From Tilletia caries (taxonomy: Eukaryota > Basidiomycota > Exobasidiomycetes > Tilletiales > Tilletiaceae): 64,000 nucleotides of DNA. This document shows positions 1 to 11,438 of this stretch, piece after piece. The stretch covers positions 1-64,000 of the forward strand of contig JALUTQ010000041.1 in NCBI GenBank assembly GCA_032718865.1. Direction: 5' to 3'. Within the stretch, counting starts at the first letter, position 1; every line of letters starts with the position of its first letter. A program made the position numbers and the translations under genes. The notes below the pieces were generated by a model that saw only the letters and a program-made list of their open reading frames with translations, ran no database searches and was not told the origin of the DNA.

Positions 1-40
1 CCTAACCCTAACCCCTAACCCTAACCCCTAACCCTAACCC
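1..40. repeat. Telomere repeat, C-rich strand
   Basis: The window starts with alternating CCCTAA and CCCCTAA units, i.e. TTAGGG/TTAGGGG on the other strand, and the array ends at about base 40. A C-rich array at the 5' end reading inward is what a left chromosome end looks like. The mix of 6- and 7-base units suggests imprecise telomerase templating or a degenerate inner edge. Only about six units are present, so the assembly probably stops inside the telomere. Confidence 0.95.
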
Positions 41-236
41 AGTTCCGTCTCCACTTGAACCAGGGTCGCGGCCTTGTCCGGAAGAGGCGTTGAGCTTCCT
101 TTACGGTTCAGACGATTGACCAGGAAGAGCCTGGATTCGTCTCAGGGTTTCCTCTGCTCTTTCATTGGTAAGTTTCACCTCCAATTCCAGCCGCTGGATC
201 TCTGCCTTCTCTGCCTCGGTCCGTGTCTCCGTTGCA

Positions 237-645
237 TCACGTGCTGCTCGCCATAACTTGTAACGCAGACTGTCCAGATCTTGAAGATGATAGTCTGCTC
301 CACGAATACAACAGATGATGCATACCAATGGAGTGTCAGGTGTACCTGTGATCCATGTCTTCCTTCCTGGACATGTGGGACTCACTCCACAAGTCGTTCA
401 GGGATTCGAGATCCGTTCCTGTGGGTTTCCCTCCGCGGGTTCCCAGCTGCAGACATCGAAAGAGTTTGTTAGTTCTCCGTCGAAGGCCCTCAAATCTCGG
501 ATAGGTCGGTCTGTGAACTCACATTAGACGCCTGAGGTGAGGCCGGGCAGGAGGGGCAGGATACGTTCGGCAAAGGTGCACCGTCGACAACTGTGGTGAA
601 AAGGAGGAGGAGAGGAAGGAGGAGGAGGAAGCGAGGGTAGATCAT
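237..645 (-). CDS. Possible small secreted protein next to the telomere
   Basis: From the ATG at 645 the minus strand reads a clear secretion signal: a basic start, a long Leu-rich core, then an Ala-containing cleavage region near residue 22-23. A three-exon model (645-523, 446-346, 294-237) uses GT..AG introns and gives about 93 residues. The mature part begins with NVSCPSCP and is polar afterwards. Another choice of last exon would use a coiled-coil-like frame ending at 101 (RTEAEKAEIQRLELEVKL). I do not recognise the protein. Only the signal peptide and first donor site are convincing; the rest of the model is tentative. Confidence 0.3.
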
Positions 646-781
646 GGTCCGATAGGCCGTAAGATCGATGTGGAATAGATGTTGAAGTCTGTTGAGATCA
701 GATGGGAAAAAACTTGGAAGTTGATCAACGTTGGCAGCACTTCTGGCTGTACTTGGACGCTTATACTCTCCATTGATGTGT

Positions 782-1040
782 TCACCTGGTTGAGGAAGAA
801 CCATCATCCGTCGGTTGCACCCGAGTTGCAAAGAAGGGCCGAAGAAAGTCAACTCAGGGCGTGCGTCCACCCAGCTGAGGAAGAACGATGATCCGTCGCT
901 TGCACCCGAGTGGCCGAGTTGGACGTACAGCACGCGAAGGGCCGAAGAAAGTGTGCAATATCGGAGTCAACTCAGGGCGTGCGCGTCCACCCGGCTGAGG
1001 AAGAACGATGATCCGTCGGCTGCACCCGAGTTGGACGTGC
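782..1040. repeat. Subtelomeric imperfect tandem repeat, three units
   Basis: A segment reading TGAGGAAGAACnATnATCCGTC followed by a TGCACCCGAGT motif occurs three times, near 790, 870 and 995. Linker sequence (GGGCCGAAGAAAGT, CAACTCAGGGCGTGCG) is also repeated between them. The units differ by a few substitutions and by insertions of different length. There is no convincing gene between 646 and 1333. Confidence 0.7.
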
Positions 1041-1333
1041 CGGGGCGAGAACCGTCGGGGCTGAGCACCGTTTTCCCCGTCTCATTGGGAAAGTGATTGA
1101 CATCCCAGAAGTCCGGTACAGAAGTGAGAAGAGAGAAGAATATTTATCGCCCGAAGTTGCCAGTTGGGCACTTGGCAGGCCTTCGGAAGGGTCACGGGCC
1201 ACGGCGTCACGCGTCACGGCGTCACAGCGGTCACGATAAGAGAAAGTTATCTAAGCGACAATAATGCCTCAGCCCTCAATTTAATGAAACCCCAAATGCC
1301 TCAATCCGATGCGAAACCTTCACATGCTATGTA

Positions 1334-2289
1334 CAGTAGGGTGCAATAAGTTTGTACCAAAACAATTTTGAGAACATTTCATGACACCTTCGCTCCTTGA
1401 CAAGATACACAACCACATAACAAAACACACATGAAACTGGTATCCAGCGATTCCTTGTGTTGTACTCTACTCAAAAGTGCCCCAGTCACGATCGCTGGGC
1501 CGCAGACTGGCTACGTTACCTTGCTCATAAATCATAAGTTCATATCACAGTGCCCAGATTTCTCTTGACCACAGCACCTTCCACAGAGCACCTACTGGCA
1601 ATGTTAGAGGCTTTAATGGTAGATCCTATTCTCTCCTAAAAGTCTCTCACTTTGCGATCTGGGCCTTCGCAAGGTGGCTGGCGGTTGACAGCCAAGTGAA
1701 GTTTCAGCCATGTAAATCGGATCGGAGTCAAAAATTTCATAGGCGTCTAGGAAGGTCGTAACTGGCACTACAGACACAGGACTCGGCCAGAGTATGGCAA
1801 TGCTACATACCTTTGACTTCTGTAAGGACCGTAGGAAGTTTTTGAGTTACCATATCGAGCCCCCCAAGGTAAGAATATTTAGTCGATGTTGGCTCTTTGC
1901 CCTCCTTGTTTTCACACGGCTGCCATTTCAAGGCCCAGACTAAGATCGCACTTCTCAAGAGAGCAATATTGAAGGTAATGTGTAGGTCTTTCTATTTTTA
2001 TCAGAGCCGCAGCTCATGCTTTTCGAGTGGGAGCGGTGGAAACTCGGATGTATGGTGCAGGTGATGAATATCCCTGCCTCTTGCGGTAAATGCGATAGAC
2101 AAGTCAATACTTACGATATCTTACCTATCGCACGCGGAACGGGTTCCTGCTGCTTTCCTCTTCCGAACTGTTTGATCTTCTTGGCAGCCAATTGTAGCGA
2201 AGCAATACATTCATAAGGACGACGTGTAAAAATTGGTGTTGTGAAATGGTCGAATTTGGGTTTTGGTACAAACTTATTGCACGCTACTG
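1334..2289. mobile_element. Non-autonomous Tc1/mariner-like element (956 bp)
   Basis: The ends form an inverted repeat of about 30 bp that begins CAGTAGGGTGCAATAAG on the left. On the right it is matched by CTTATTGCACGCTACTG, with one mismatch in the first 20 bases. Both sides are flanked by TA (1332-1333 and 2290-2291). A CAGT-type end and a TA target duplication are typical of the Tc1/mariner superfamily. The 956-bp interior shows no transposase; the open frames inside are short and unrecognisable. The right TA abuts the next transposon directly. Confidence 0.8.
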
Positions 2290-3083
2290 TACGCACTATG
2301 GAACGCCGTTTGGGTCAGCCTTTCAGGTCGCCCAACATTTTTCCAGGGTCGCCCAAACTTTCCACTACTAAGTTCCCCTAACTTTAGTTAAGGGGTTATA
2401 GGGCGGCTCCCGCCTTACGGCCGTAAGCTTTTTGCCATTCAGGCTCGTAGTTTGGGACTTTTCTTCGCAACTACCAACACAACACACCATTCTGAATCAG
2501 TAGACCCTTGACCAAATCTAGTCCTGCAACTTCTGGCACAGGTTTCGTGGTTGTAGCATCAGAATTGACTGATCTGTCCTTGAGCCAAAGTTTGGTTTTT
2601 CCTTACATAAGCACAGAGTGCAGAAATCTTGCATACGTAATCAGTTCATTTCGACACTCGACAGACGACAACCAACACCGCCAGCCTTTCTTCACGCTTC
2701 CATCGAAGCCCGACAAGCATCATGCGAATTGAACAATCCCCCCTCGATTTCTTTTTAACCGCTCTCTGCTCACCAAGGTTCAAGTTAATGATGCTCACCG
2801 CTGTTTTGCTTTTTCTTGCTTAACCTGATGGCTGATACCACTTACCCATACCAGTCTCTGCTTTGTTCCCATTCTGAGTCCGGCCCAGCAGTCAGCACTC
2901 CCGAATTGTCATCCAAGGTGAGCCTCGTGTTTATACGCGCATCTGCATCAGGTGCTCCGGGTTAGTTCCTTACTCACCCATTCGTTTTTCAGCTCTCTGC
3001 TCTTATGAATCCGGTCGACGTCGTCAAGATGAGTAGACTGACTTTCCTCACTCACCATGCCCCATCGGACAGCTCTCTCCCTC

Positions 3084-3405
3084 GACAAAGCCGCTGCCAA
3101 GGTTGCTCCCAAAGCACACCACCTCGTCATCTCCAACCCCGTCAACTCCACCGTGCCCATCGTCGCCGAGGTCTTCAAGTCTTTACGACCCCAAGCGGTG
3201 GGTTTTTCCCCGCGACCCCCCTCTCCTTCTTCTAACGGCTCTGACGCTTCATGAGTTAAAAATGGTGCTCATCACTGCATATCTTCGTACAGTCTGTTCT
3301 GTGTCACGGGTCACCACCTTTGACATCACACGCGCCTCCACCTTCCACTTCGACATTGCCAACGTCAAGCCCGCCGAGGTCAATGTGTCCGTCGTCGGTG
3401 GCCAC
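3084..3405 (+). pseudogene. Malate dehydrogenase fragment (captured, broken)
   Basis: The plus strand reads the central part of an NAD-dependent malate dehydrogenase. First come DKAAAKVAPKAHHLVISNPVNS and TVPIVAEVFK, then remnants of YDPKR. After an intron-like gap (about 3197-3292) come LFCVT, TTFDITRASTFHFDIANVKP and AEVNVSVVGGH. These match the family's NPVNS, TTLDIxRA and VNVxVxGGH blocks, roughly residues 100-185. Small indels break the frame twice: before YDPKR, and a four-base insertion between CVT and TTF. Catalytic His and both termini are missing. The retained intron indicates capture at DNA level rather than from mRNA. It lies inside the 2297-6262 transposon. Confidence 0.85.
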
Positions 3406-3479
3406 CTTCGGCGTCACCATTGTGCTTCTCCTCTCTCAAGTCGCCCAGGGTTCCATACTCCAATAGTATGTTCAACACT

Positions 3480-3533
3480 GGACCTGACCTGACCTGACGG
3501 CTGACCTGACCTGACCTGACCTGATCTGACTTT
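3480..3533. repeat. CCTGA pentanucleotide tandem repeat
   Basis: About nine near-consecutive copies of CCTGA, interrupted once by GGCTGA, lie just downstream of the malate dehydrogenase fragment. From here to about 4,300 the sequence is pyrimidine-rich with no supported gene. Confidence 0.7.
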
Positions 3534-6519
3534 CTTTCTGCTGTGCTCTTGCCTCTTCTATATTCCCTTACCTTCGCATCAAGCTCTGTTGGCATTCCTT
3601 TGCCCATTCGTCTCCGGTCTCGGCCTTCACCCGTCTTCTACGTCTCTTCCGTCTGCTTCCCCGGCCGCTTATGTTTCCTATCCCCTAACCTCTCCTTCTG
3701 CATTAGCCTCACGCTTTTTTCTCCTCAGTCTTTTAATCTTATCTTCATTGCGCTCGCAGCTATTCTCCGTCTTGTTTGTCAATTGTCTCTCTCTGCGCGA
3801 AGCCATCATATGACATATCATTCTTTGCTTTCTGCTTCCTTGGTAGATACAGCCGTGCGGGATGATTACGTGTGTGAAGTTCCTCAATCCCTTTTTTACG
3901 CAAGTTTGATCAACATTCAAAATGTTACATGGACAATGATATAGATGCTCGTAGCTACGATCGCAAGTCGCAGCCGCATGGCGAAGCAGACGAAGGGTAG
4001 CGAAGCTACCTTGAGCTTCTGCGTAGCCGTGCTGGGCTGAGATTTGGTGACCTTTCTGATACAAAAGATTCGCGAAAAGGGGAGGGGGGGAGAGGACGCC
4101 CCCAGTCACGTCTTCGCACATCTCTACCAGGTCATAAGGGTCTGAGGTCCACATCGAGTCTGAGGGACACCCTGGCCTCTGGGCTTCAGCCGACAGCCAG
4201 GTCACTATGGTTCCAAGGCGTAAGTTGCTGCTACTTAACTTTGTTGACTAAGTCTGTATTTAAATCCCACTCCCAGCCCCCAGCGACCTGTTATTCAACA
4301 AGGCGAAAAAGTTAGGGGAACACTCTGGTAAGGTACGCACCCAGGTCAGGAATATACCACTGCCCAATCACCCCTACCCATCCTCAAACCCACGCAACGC
4401 CCATTGCTGCGCCTATCCGTCTGCGCCTGTCTTGCAGCACGTCTCGCGCGCGCTTTCCTGCCGACTCTGCTGACCCTTCTCCTTTCTCCGCCGCTGTCCA
4501 GCTGGGTGCTTACTGCTTGTACCAATCGCTGATCACTTCTTCTCTCGCCAGTCATCTCCAACCTTGTTCAATCCTTGCCTCTTCAGATCTTCTCGCCTGC
4601 TCCTTGCCGGCTACAGCTTGCGCGTTGCGTGCTCTCGAATCTCGTCTTGGCGGCAGGCTTCAAGGGCCATACATCTTTGACCTGAGGTGAGCGCGCCCGC
4701 TTTCTTACATGCACATTGCTCGATGCTCATCACCATTCTGTTGCGCTCCACCCTGCCTTACAGCCACACGACCGCGCAGCAACGATGAATCATTGACCGG
4801 CGAGCCACTCTGTCCTGTGCGCGTGTGATCAGGGCTCGGGTGCTGTGTAAGGTGAGCCGGCTACTTCCCGAATCACGGCATGCATCCACTACTTCGTTCA
4901 CTGATAATCGATTACAACCTTCCACAGCTACTCGGACGCTGTACGGCACACACACCGAGGCTCAACGGACTTGATACCAATGTTGTGAAGGCAAGTTCAT
5001 ACGCAGTAGTCCTTACTGCGCACGCGGTGCGATGCTCTGCTGACAGCTTTTGTATATTGGGCTTTGCGTTTCAGATCCCAAAGGCCAAAGCACGTAAGCT
5101 GTCGCTCCACCATTCATCTCTGCGCGTGGGACTGCACCAAGTCACTGACCACCTACACCTCCCCTCTTCAGACTCGTCCCCGGGTTGCATACCCCCCAAC
5201 CTCTCACCCGCGTCGACCTGTGGACATAACGATGCACGGACATGATCATGCACTGAAATGAGAACGGCACATTGAAATGAGTTATCAGCCGAGAAAACTC
5301 CACTGCTTCCTTGTTGCCTCCAGCCCATCCATCCTCTTGACCTCTTCACTCCACTGACTGATAACCTCGCCACCCAGCTCTGTGCTTCCTCGCACTCTAT
5401 CACGCATCCATCATGTCATCATCGAACAAGGAACGAGTGAGTGGGTCACGTCTTATCACTTATGCCACTGTTGTGTACATATAGGCTTGTAGGACCTAGC
5501 TGGCCTGAGCAATCTCAGAACTGAGAGCATGTCACCAACGATGAGTGCGAATGGAGGCAACGAAGGAGCAGGAACGGCATTGTAGACGTACGGACGTGGC
5601 CGACGTATCTGTAGGAAGCAAAGAGAAGTGTTCGGGAGGTTAACAAGGTCATGGTCCCTTCGGCCTGCGCTGAGCAACTAGCGTCTAGCCGCCTGTCCAC
5701 TCACTGACGCACTCAACGACTCAAGGGCCAGGGTAGCCGAGAAAAGAAGGCAGCCGGGCAGAAGCAGAGCATGAATGCCAGAAGCAGCAATGCTGGGCGG
5801 GCTGAAACTTCTGTCATGGGTGCCAGAGTGGGGAAGAAGAGGGGGAAGAGCATCAGCACAAGATTGAGAAAACTTGTTTGCTTGGATTGGGGCACTCACA
5901 TGAATGGATCCATCCTGTTTCGTATCTTGTTTGCTGGGGAGAGGTTGAGAAGGAAGAGAGTAAGTAGTGCGCGCTGAGTGGCTCGCAGAGCAGGCGGAAG
6001 GAGAAGAGGAGGACTGGGGAGGAGAGGGTGAAAGAAAGTCGAAAGACGTCAGCGGTCAGCGCACGCAAGTTCTGGGCTCGGTGCAGCACGCGCGCAGCTG
6101 TTGTAGGCGTAGGACGTAATGCTCGCATGTGCGCAGGTGTGTTTGTGTATGTGAAGATGCTCGGTGGATGAGTATTGATTCGCTGTGATGGTGGTTTTGG
6201 TGGTGGGCGACCCTGGAAAAATGTTGGGCGACCTGAAAGGCTGACCCAAACGGCGTTCCATATACGCACCGCCGGCTACAGCTGAGTCCGAGCTCCGCAT
6301 CCACCTTCTCTCTCCATCTCTCGCGAGCAGCGTCGCGAAGTCGGGAAAGTGGTATACATATGTATATGCATGCACATCAGAATTCAGATAGCAATCTGAG
6401 GCCAGCCCCGCATCCCTCTTAAGAGACCCCCCCTTCACCTCTTCCTCTCCCCCCTCTCTCTCTCTCTCCCTCCCTCCTCCAAAATCTCCTCTTCCCTAAT
6501 TCACCCATCTCACCCAACC

Positions 6520-7678
6520 ATGGCCGTCTCACGCACGTCCGCAACCAGCAACCTCCCCGCGCGGGAGGACGTCACCTTCCCCTCCGGCAGCGAGACCATC
6601 GCCGCCTGGCTCTACCCGCGACCCGGCAACGTCGCGTCGGAGGGCGAGAAGACGCCTGCGATCGTGCTCGCGCATGGGCTGGGTGGGATCAAGGAGATGC
6701 GGCTTGATGCATATGCGGAGGTCTTCCAGAAGGCTGGGTACACTGTGAGCAGAGAGAATTTTCTCCTGGCCTCTCTCTCTACCCATGCTGTTTTTCATCC
6801 CGCTCACACATACCCTTTTTCTTTTTTTTGCTCTGTGCGGTATATCCCCAGGTCGTCGTTTTTGACTACCGCTACTTCGGCGACAGCACCGGTCTCCCGC
6901 GCCAACTGCTCTCCATCTCCTGCCAACTCGCCGACTGGGCCGCGGCAATCAAGTACACGCGCTCCCTGCCCTCCGTGAACCCGGCGAAAGTGGCCCTCTT
7001 CGGAAGCTCCTTCGGCGGCGGACACGCGCTCTCCATGGCCGTGCGCGACCCGAAGCTGGCGTGCGTGATTGCGCAGTGTCCTTTCACGTCTGGATTTGCG
7101 TCGTCAGGTACCGTGGGTCTGTTGACCTTGCCCTTTTTGGCCATTCGGGCCGTTTTGGACCAGCTGTTGGGCTTGTTCACTCGGCGCACAATCCAAGTCA
7201 AGTTGGCCGGAAAGCCTGGCGAAGGTGAGCTTCTTTTTTCTCTAACTGCCCGCTCTTCGCGAGCATTGTTGTTCTGGACCCCTTTTCACTTTGCTGACGC
7301 GACTTCATTCCCCACCCCTCGCCCGCCCCCGCAGTTGCCTTGATGAACTCACACGACTCCCAGAGCGGCGTCGACTCCCTCCGCCATCCCAAGACAGTCA
7401 ACTGGGTCGCAGCCCGCATCGCCCTCTGGCTCCCCCTCTACTTCCCCGGCTGGGCCGCCCGCAAAGCCCGCATCCCCGCCTTCGTCGCCATCTGCGGTAA
7501 GGACTCCGTCGCACCGCCCGGTCCGACGCTGCGCTACGCGAAGAAGATCCCGAAGGGCGAGTGGAAGGTGTATGATGATTTGGGACATTTCACGATTTAT
7601 AACGGGGAACCGTTCGAGCGGGTGACGAAGGACTACGTTGCGTTCCTGCAAAAGCACGTGCCTGTCCCTTCAAAGTAA
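6520..7678 (+). CDS. Alpha/beta hydrolase family protein
   Basis: A serine hydrolase of unknown substrate, 313 residues from three exons (6520-6744, 6852-7224, 7335-7678) with GT..AG introns. The fold's landmarks are in order: an N-terminal strand followed by IVLAHGLGG (oxyanion region), the DYRYFGDS strand, the nucleophile elbow GSSFGGG, the acid in ICGKDSVAP, and the catalytic His in DLGHFTIY near the C-terminus. There is no signal peptide, so it is probably cytosolic. The family resembles fungal and bacterial hydrolases often annotated as X-Pro peptidase-like or alpha/beta hydrolase. The upstream 250 bp is CT-rich (6429-6480), common in front of fungal start codons. It is the first intact host gene after the telomere, 257 bp inside the end of the TIR transposon. 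Confidence 0.88.
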
Positions 7679-8764
7679 ACGATGGTCGCATCCGACACCG
7701 ACCCGACCCCCTCTCGCCCAGCGTTGAGGCGTTGAGGAGTCGACCTACTACCTGATTTTTCGACCTTTCTGCCCTGCTCTACAATCTACAACCCTTTGGA
7801 CTTCTACTTCCCAGGACCTGCAACCCGGACTCCCTTTTTTTGCCCCTTCCTGCCCTGCTTTTACAGCAATTCGATAGACATCGTCATCTCACAGACCCAT
7901 CCGAGGCCTGAGGCCTGAGGACCCTTTCCAAATCGGATGCCTCTCCCGTCATTCCTTCCGTCATGTCTGTTGGAATTGAGGAGCAGTTAGTGGTGAGAAC
8001 GGGAACCTCCTGGCCCCATTCAGGAATATTAGGGAGGCATGCACAAGAGGATTGGATTCGAGAAGCCAAACTCATCCATTCATTCTCCAGCGAGAGCGGG
8101 CAGATGATGGGCGGACGGACGAGGAAAACCTAGTGTTCGAGAGGGGCGCGGGCCTGATGTAAAAGCTGACTGTTTGTGTGTATATACTTGGGATCGGAAG
8201 CAGAGAGGGAAGAGAGGGATGGATGGGGACGCGGGGGTCGGGAAGAAATACAGGATGAGGAGGAGGAAAGACGAAGCAGAGAGGTGGGAGGGGGACGGTC
8301 AGACCGCGATGGACATTCGGCAAGTTGTTGGGATCTAAGCCAAAAGCAGGGGGCCCAGGTGGTGGAAGGGGAGAAGGGAGGGGGGGGGAACTCGAGCGCG
8401 AGTATGATTTGCTGTTTCTGTGTGCGTTCCCCATGCCACGCGTCTGAATGACCGAACGAAGGTCGGACAGCCTGTGGGTTGGGTTCGATTCTATGGGCGT
8501 CTAGAGAGAGAGAGAGAGAGAGTCATGTCGGGGTCGTCCGGATCGTTCAAGAGGGGCGTGGGGCGTTCATTTTGGTCGTGTATCTGTTACTGTCCGAAAA
8601 TTTGCAAAGGCGCCCAGGGATCGTCCGGTATTTCGAGTAGGATCGGCCCCGCGTCGTCGTTTCCAGCTTCCCGGCTCTCCGCACGCGCTCCCCCTCCGGC
8701 CGAGCGCCCAACGAGTATCATCCGATAGCCCCCATATCTCTCACAAAGAAACCCCGGCCGGATC
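7679..8764. other. Intergenic, convergent 3' regions
   Basis: Space between the hydrolase and the convergent SIP5 gene. It holds an (AG)n microsatellite near 8502-8521 and G-rich runs (8381-8390). Open frames on the minus strand are proline/serine-rich and look non-coding. Confidence 0.5.
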
Positions 8765-10747
8765 TCATGCCGACGAACCTCCTCCTCCTCCTCCTCCGCG
8801 GACCTCCCTCTGCGCCTCCTGCAAGTCACTCTCCAACGTTTCCGAAGTTGTGGAAGGCTCCCGGTGACCTGCTGCTGCTCCGGACGTAGTAGCGCCCGCG
8901 TGCTCCGTCACGGCAGCTTCCGTCCCAGTCCCGGCCGCGTGGACGTGGGCCGGAGTCGAGGCCGACGTCGTGTCTCTAGACCCGTCCGAGGTCGATGTGG
9001 TAGGATTTGAGTCGGACGGCGCGTCTCTCGCTGATGCTAATGCCGCTGCCGCTGCTGATGCTGCGGCTGCGGTTGTTGCGCTTTGCTCCCGACGCGCCGC
9101 TTCCGCCTGCCGTTGCTGCTGTTCCTCGTGCTCGAGGAGACTGAGCCGCATCGCTTCCATCATCATGACCTAAATGATTCCCCGCAAGACAAAGGAAACA
9201 CACAGTCAGCATTTATTCCTACCTCAGCCCCTGGAGCGCAAGCGCAAGCGCAGCGCCAAGGGAAATGAAGAAGGTTAGGAAGGGGAAAGGAAGAGAAATA
9301 GGAAACGCACCTCTTCGAGCTCTTGCCCGCCCAGCGCCTGGAGATAAGCGAGCTCCTGATTCCTCCGACGCGTCGAGCGCGAGCTCCCGCGCTCCGTCCG
9401 GGGCGGAGTCTGTAATGCAGAGTCTCCCTGTATTGCTGCTGACGACGATGCTGCTGCGCCGCTTGACCCGCCGCGTCCACCGCCGGACGCGTCGCCCGGG
9501 AGGACGACATTACCCGCCCCCGCCGTTCCGATATTCCATCTCCCACTCCCACTTCCAATTGTCTGTTGTTGTCCGTTCCCCGCACCAACAACAGCGGCGC
9601 CCGTAGTGGTGATGATGATGGCCCCGCCCGGCCCCTGTATGAGACCCTCGGGCAACTCGGCGCCGGCTCGGGAGGAGGATACGCCGATGGGGATGAGACG
9701 GTCGCCGACTTGGCGCATGATGATGCGTCTGTTGGCGCGTCGTGCGATGGCTGCGTGTGCTTGTCGGAGCTTGTCTTCCCAGTCGGGTCGAATCATGTCT
9801 GTGGGATGATAATTGGGGAAAAATGAAGGATGTGGGATATGTTAGACAGGAGGAAGGGTCTGTGCATGTGCGCAAGCCAGCGGTTGCTTCGCCGAGCTGC
9901 GGGAAGCGGAGTAACCTTCATACTCACCGATGGTAATGACCTCTGGATCGGTGTGTCCAAAGCTCTTTCGCCGACGGGCATTCGCGATGGTGCCTGTCGC
10001 TGCGGCTCCGATGGTAGACGCCATATTGCCAGCAGCTGCCACAGCGGCCGAAGCACCGTGACCTGCTCCCACCGTCCCCGTTCCCGCCCCCGCTCCTGGT
10101 CCCTTGACAAGCAAGCTAGGCGGCGGTCGATAGACGACACCGAAGTTGGCCTCCATGCAGTAAGGGCATGTCGCCGGTTCGGACGAGGGCGGATTGGTGT
10201 GGTTCGGGTCTGCTCTCTTGATCTGGACGAAGCACTCTGTGCAGATGGGCTGTTCGCAGCAGCGGGTGAAGTTGAGCGGGGAAGGGTAGTAGAGGAAGCA
10301 GATGGGACATTCGGTGAGAGGGTGCGGGAGCAGCGAGGTTGGGGGTGGTGGTGGTGGTGGTGACTGGGGATGGTAATGGGATGGAGAGTCTGCGCCTGAT
10401 CTGAGTGGAGAGGAAGGTGAGGACGAAGAGGAGGGCGAGGCGGAGGCAGAAGCAGAGGAAGCAGAGGCAGAGCGAGCGTGCGACGAAGGCGATGCTGGCT
10501 GGTGCTGGTGCTGTAGGGAGTGTAGGGACTGGCTGAGATGTGGATAAGCGTCTGCGATGGATTGTGCGTCTGGCTGGTCGTCGTCGAAGAACTTGTAGAA
10601 GGGAGCGAGCTTGCGTTCGTGAATGCAGCGCTGTACGATGGTGTGGTCGTAGTCCTGTGCGGCGGTGTAGACGCCCTGGGGGACGAGTGCGCCGCCGTCG
10701 ACCATGGGCTCGTCGTGCGCGGTGTGCTTGCCTGATGCCTGGCCCAT
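8765..10747 (-). CDS. SIP5: SIP5-like RING-type protein
   Basis: About 570 residues from three exons (10747-9928, 9798-9311, 9169-8765) with GT..AG introns. The N-terminus MGQASGK offers a possible myristoylation glycine. Near residue 145 is the Sip5 zinc motif: CPICFLYYP, then [14 protein letters not shown], then [13 protein letters not shown]. In yeast Sip5 interacts with the Snf1 kinase and the Reg1/Glc7 phosphatase; the RING-like motif suggests ubiquitin-ligase activity, which is inference. A second conserved block ([23 protein letters not shown]) follows, and then long Gly/Ser/Ala-rich tails. Serine/alanine-rich low-complexity stretches (about residues 85-125) are longer than in yeast. 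It is divergently transcribed from the thioredoxin gene. Confidence 0.87.
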
Positions 10748-11438
10748 TCTTGCTGCTGTGGGAGTGGGAGTGGGAGTGGGAGTGGTGGGAGTGGAGGATG
10801 AGAGTGAGAGTGAGAGTGAGAGTGAGAAAGAAGTTGTTCAGCGAGTGCGAACTGCGAAGTCAGTTCAGTAACAGTCAGCCCAGCGAGCGAGTGATCGTCG
10901 GTCGGCCGATGAGCGCGCGAGTCAAGTCAGTGTCAAGTGAGCGAACCATCACCGGCAAGTCATCATCGTCCCAAAATCACCGCCCCCTTTTGCAAAAGCT
11001 CTTCTGCCTCCAAAATTATGTCTCGCTAGATCCGGACAGCGGACTACTCACTATATACTCACTACTCACTGATCATGACTTCCGCGACATCAAGCCAAGC
11101 CAAGGAAGGGCCCAAGCTCTTCCTTCCCTCCATCTCGCATTCCATTCGTTCCTCGCATCCACCACTTGCCGTCTTGGGTCGGTCTCCGTTTATGTACGAG
11201 CCCTAGGACCCTCTTCGCATGGGCCTTCGAATGCTTGTCTGCTGAAATCGCTGATCCTCTTCTTTCACCCTGCTGCCCAGAAGCCGCTCTCTCATCGATG
11301 CCGCTCACTCCTCTTCCCTATCATATATCATCCAGCGTTCCAGGAAGTTTCCCCTCGCAAACTTCACCTTCATCTCGTCGTCCTCAGATACCAGCTCATT
11401 ACCAGCATCTTGCGAAGAAGAACATCCACCAACACACC
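10748..11438. promoter_or_regulatory. Shared promoter region of SIP5 and thioredoxin
   Basis: The two genes start back to back with 691 bp between their ATGs. The SIP5 side carries a GGGAGT/GAGAGT hexamer run (10760-10830). The thioredoxin side is CT-rich before the ATG. No single transcription-factor site can be named with confidence. Confidence 0.45.

Larger units (their letters stand above)
2297..6262. mobile_element. 3.97-kb TIR transposon carrying a captured host gene fragment
   Basis: A perfect 59-bp inverted repeat occupies 2297-2355 (TATGGAACGCCGTTTGGGTC...) and 6204-6262. It is flanked by a 7-bp direct repeat TACGCAC (2290-2296 and 6263-6269). Each terminus contains two copies of GGTCGCCCA, possibly a binding word. 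No transposase is recognisable inside. The interior holds a malate dehydrogenase fragment (3084-3405), a CCTGA tandem repeat and a stretch at 4,300-5,260 with several intron-like GTGAG..CAG intervals around exons containing stops. A 7-bp duplication is unusual, so the superfamily is unresolved. The arrangement is like Pack-type elements that move host gene pieces. Confidence 0.85.

Noticed and set aside
4300..5260. Multi-exon gene inside the 2297-6262 transposon
   Set aside because: Intron-like GTGAG..CAG intervals are regular, but the would-be exons contain stops in all frames; perhaps a captured non-coding or decayed gene, not supportable.
9265..9606. Plus-strand frames over SIP5 exon 2
   Set aside because: Complement of the low-complexity Gly/Ser coding exon.
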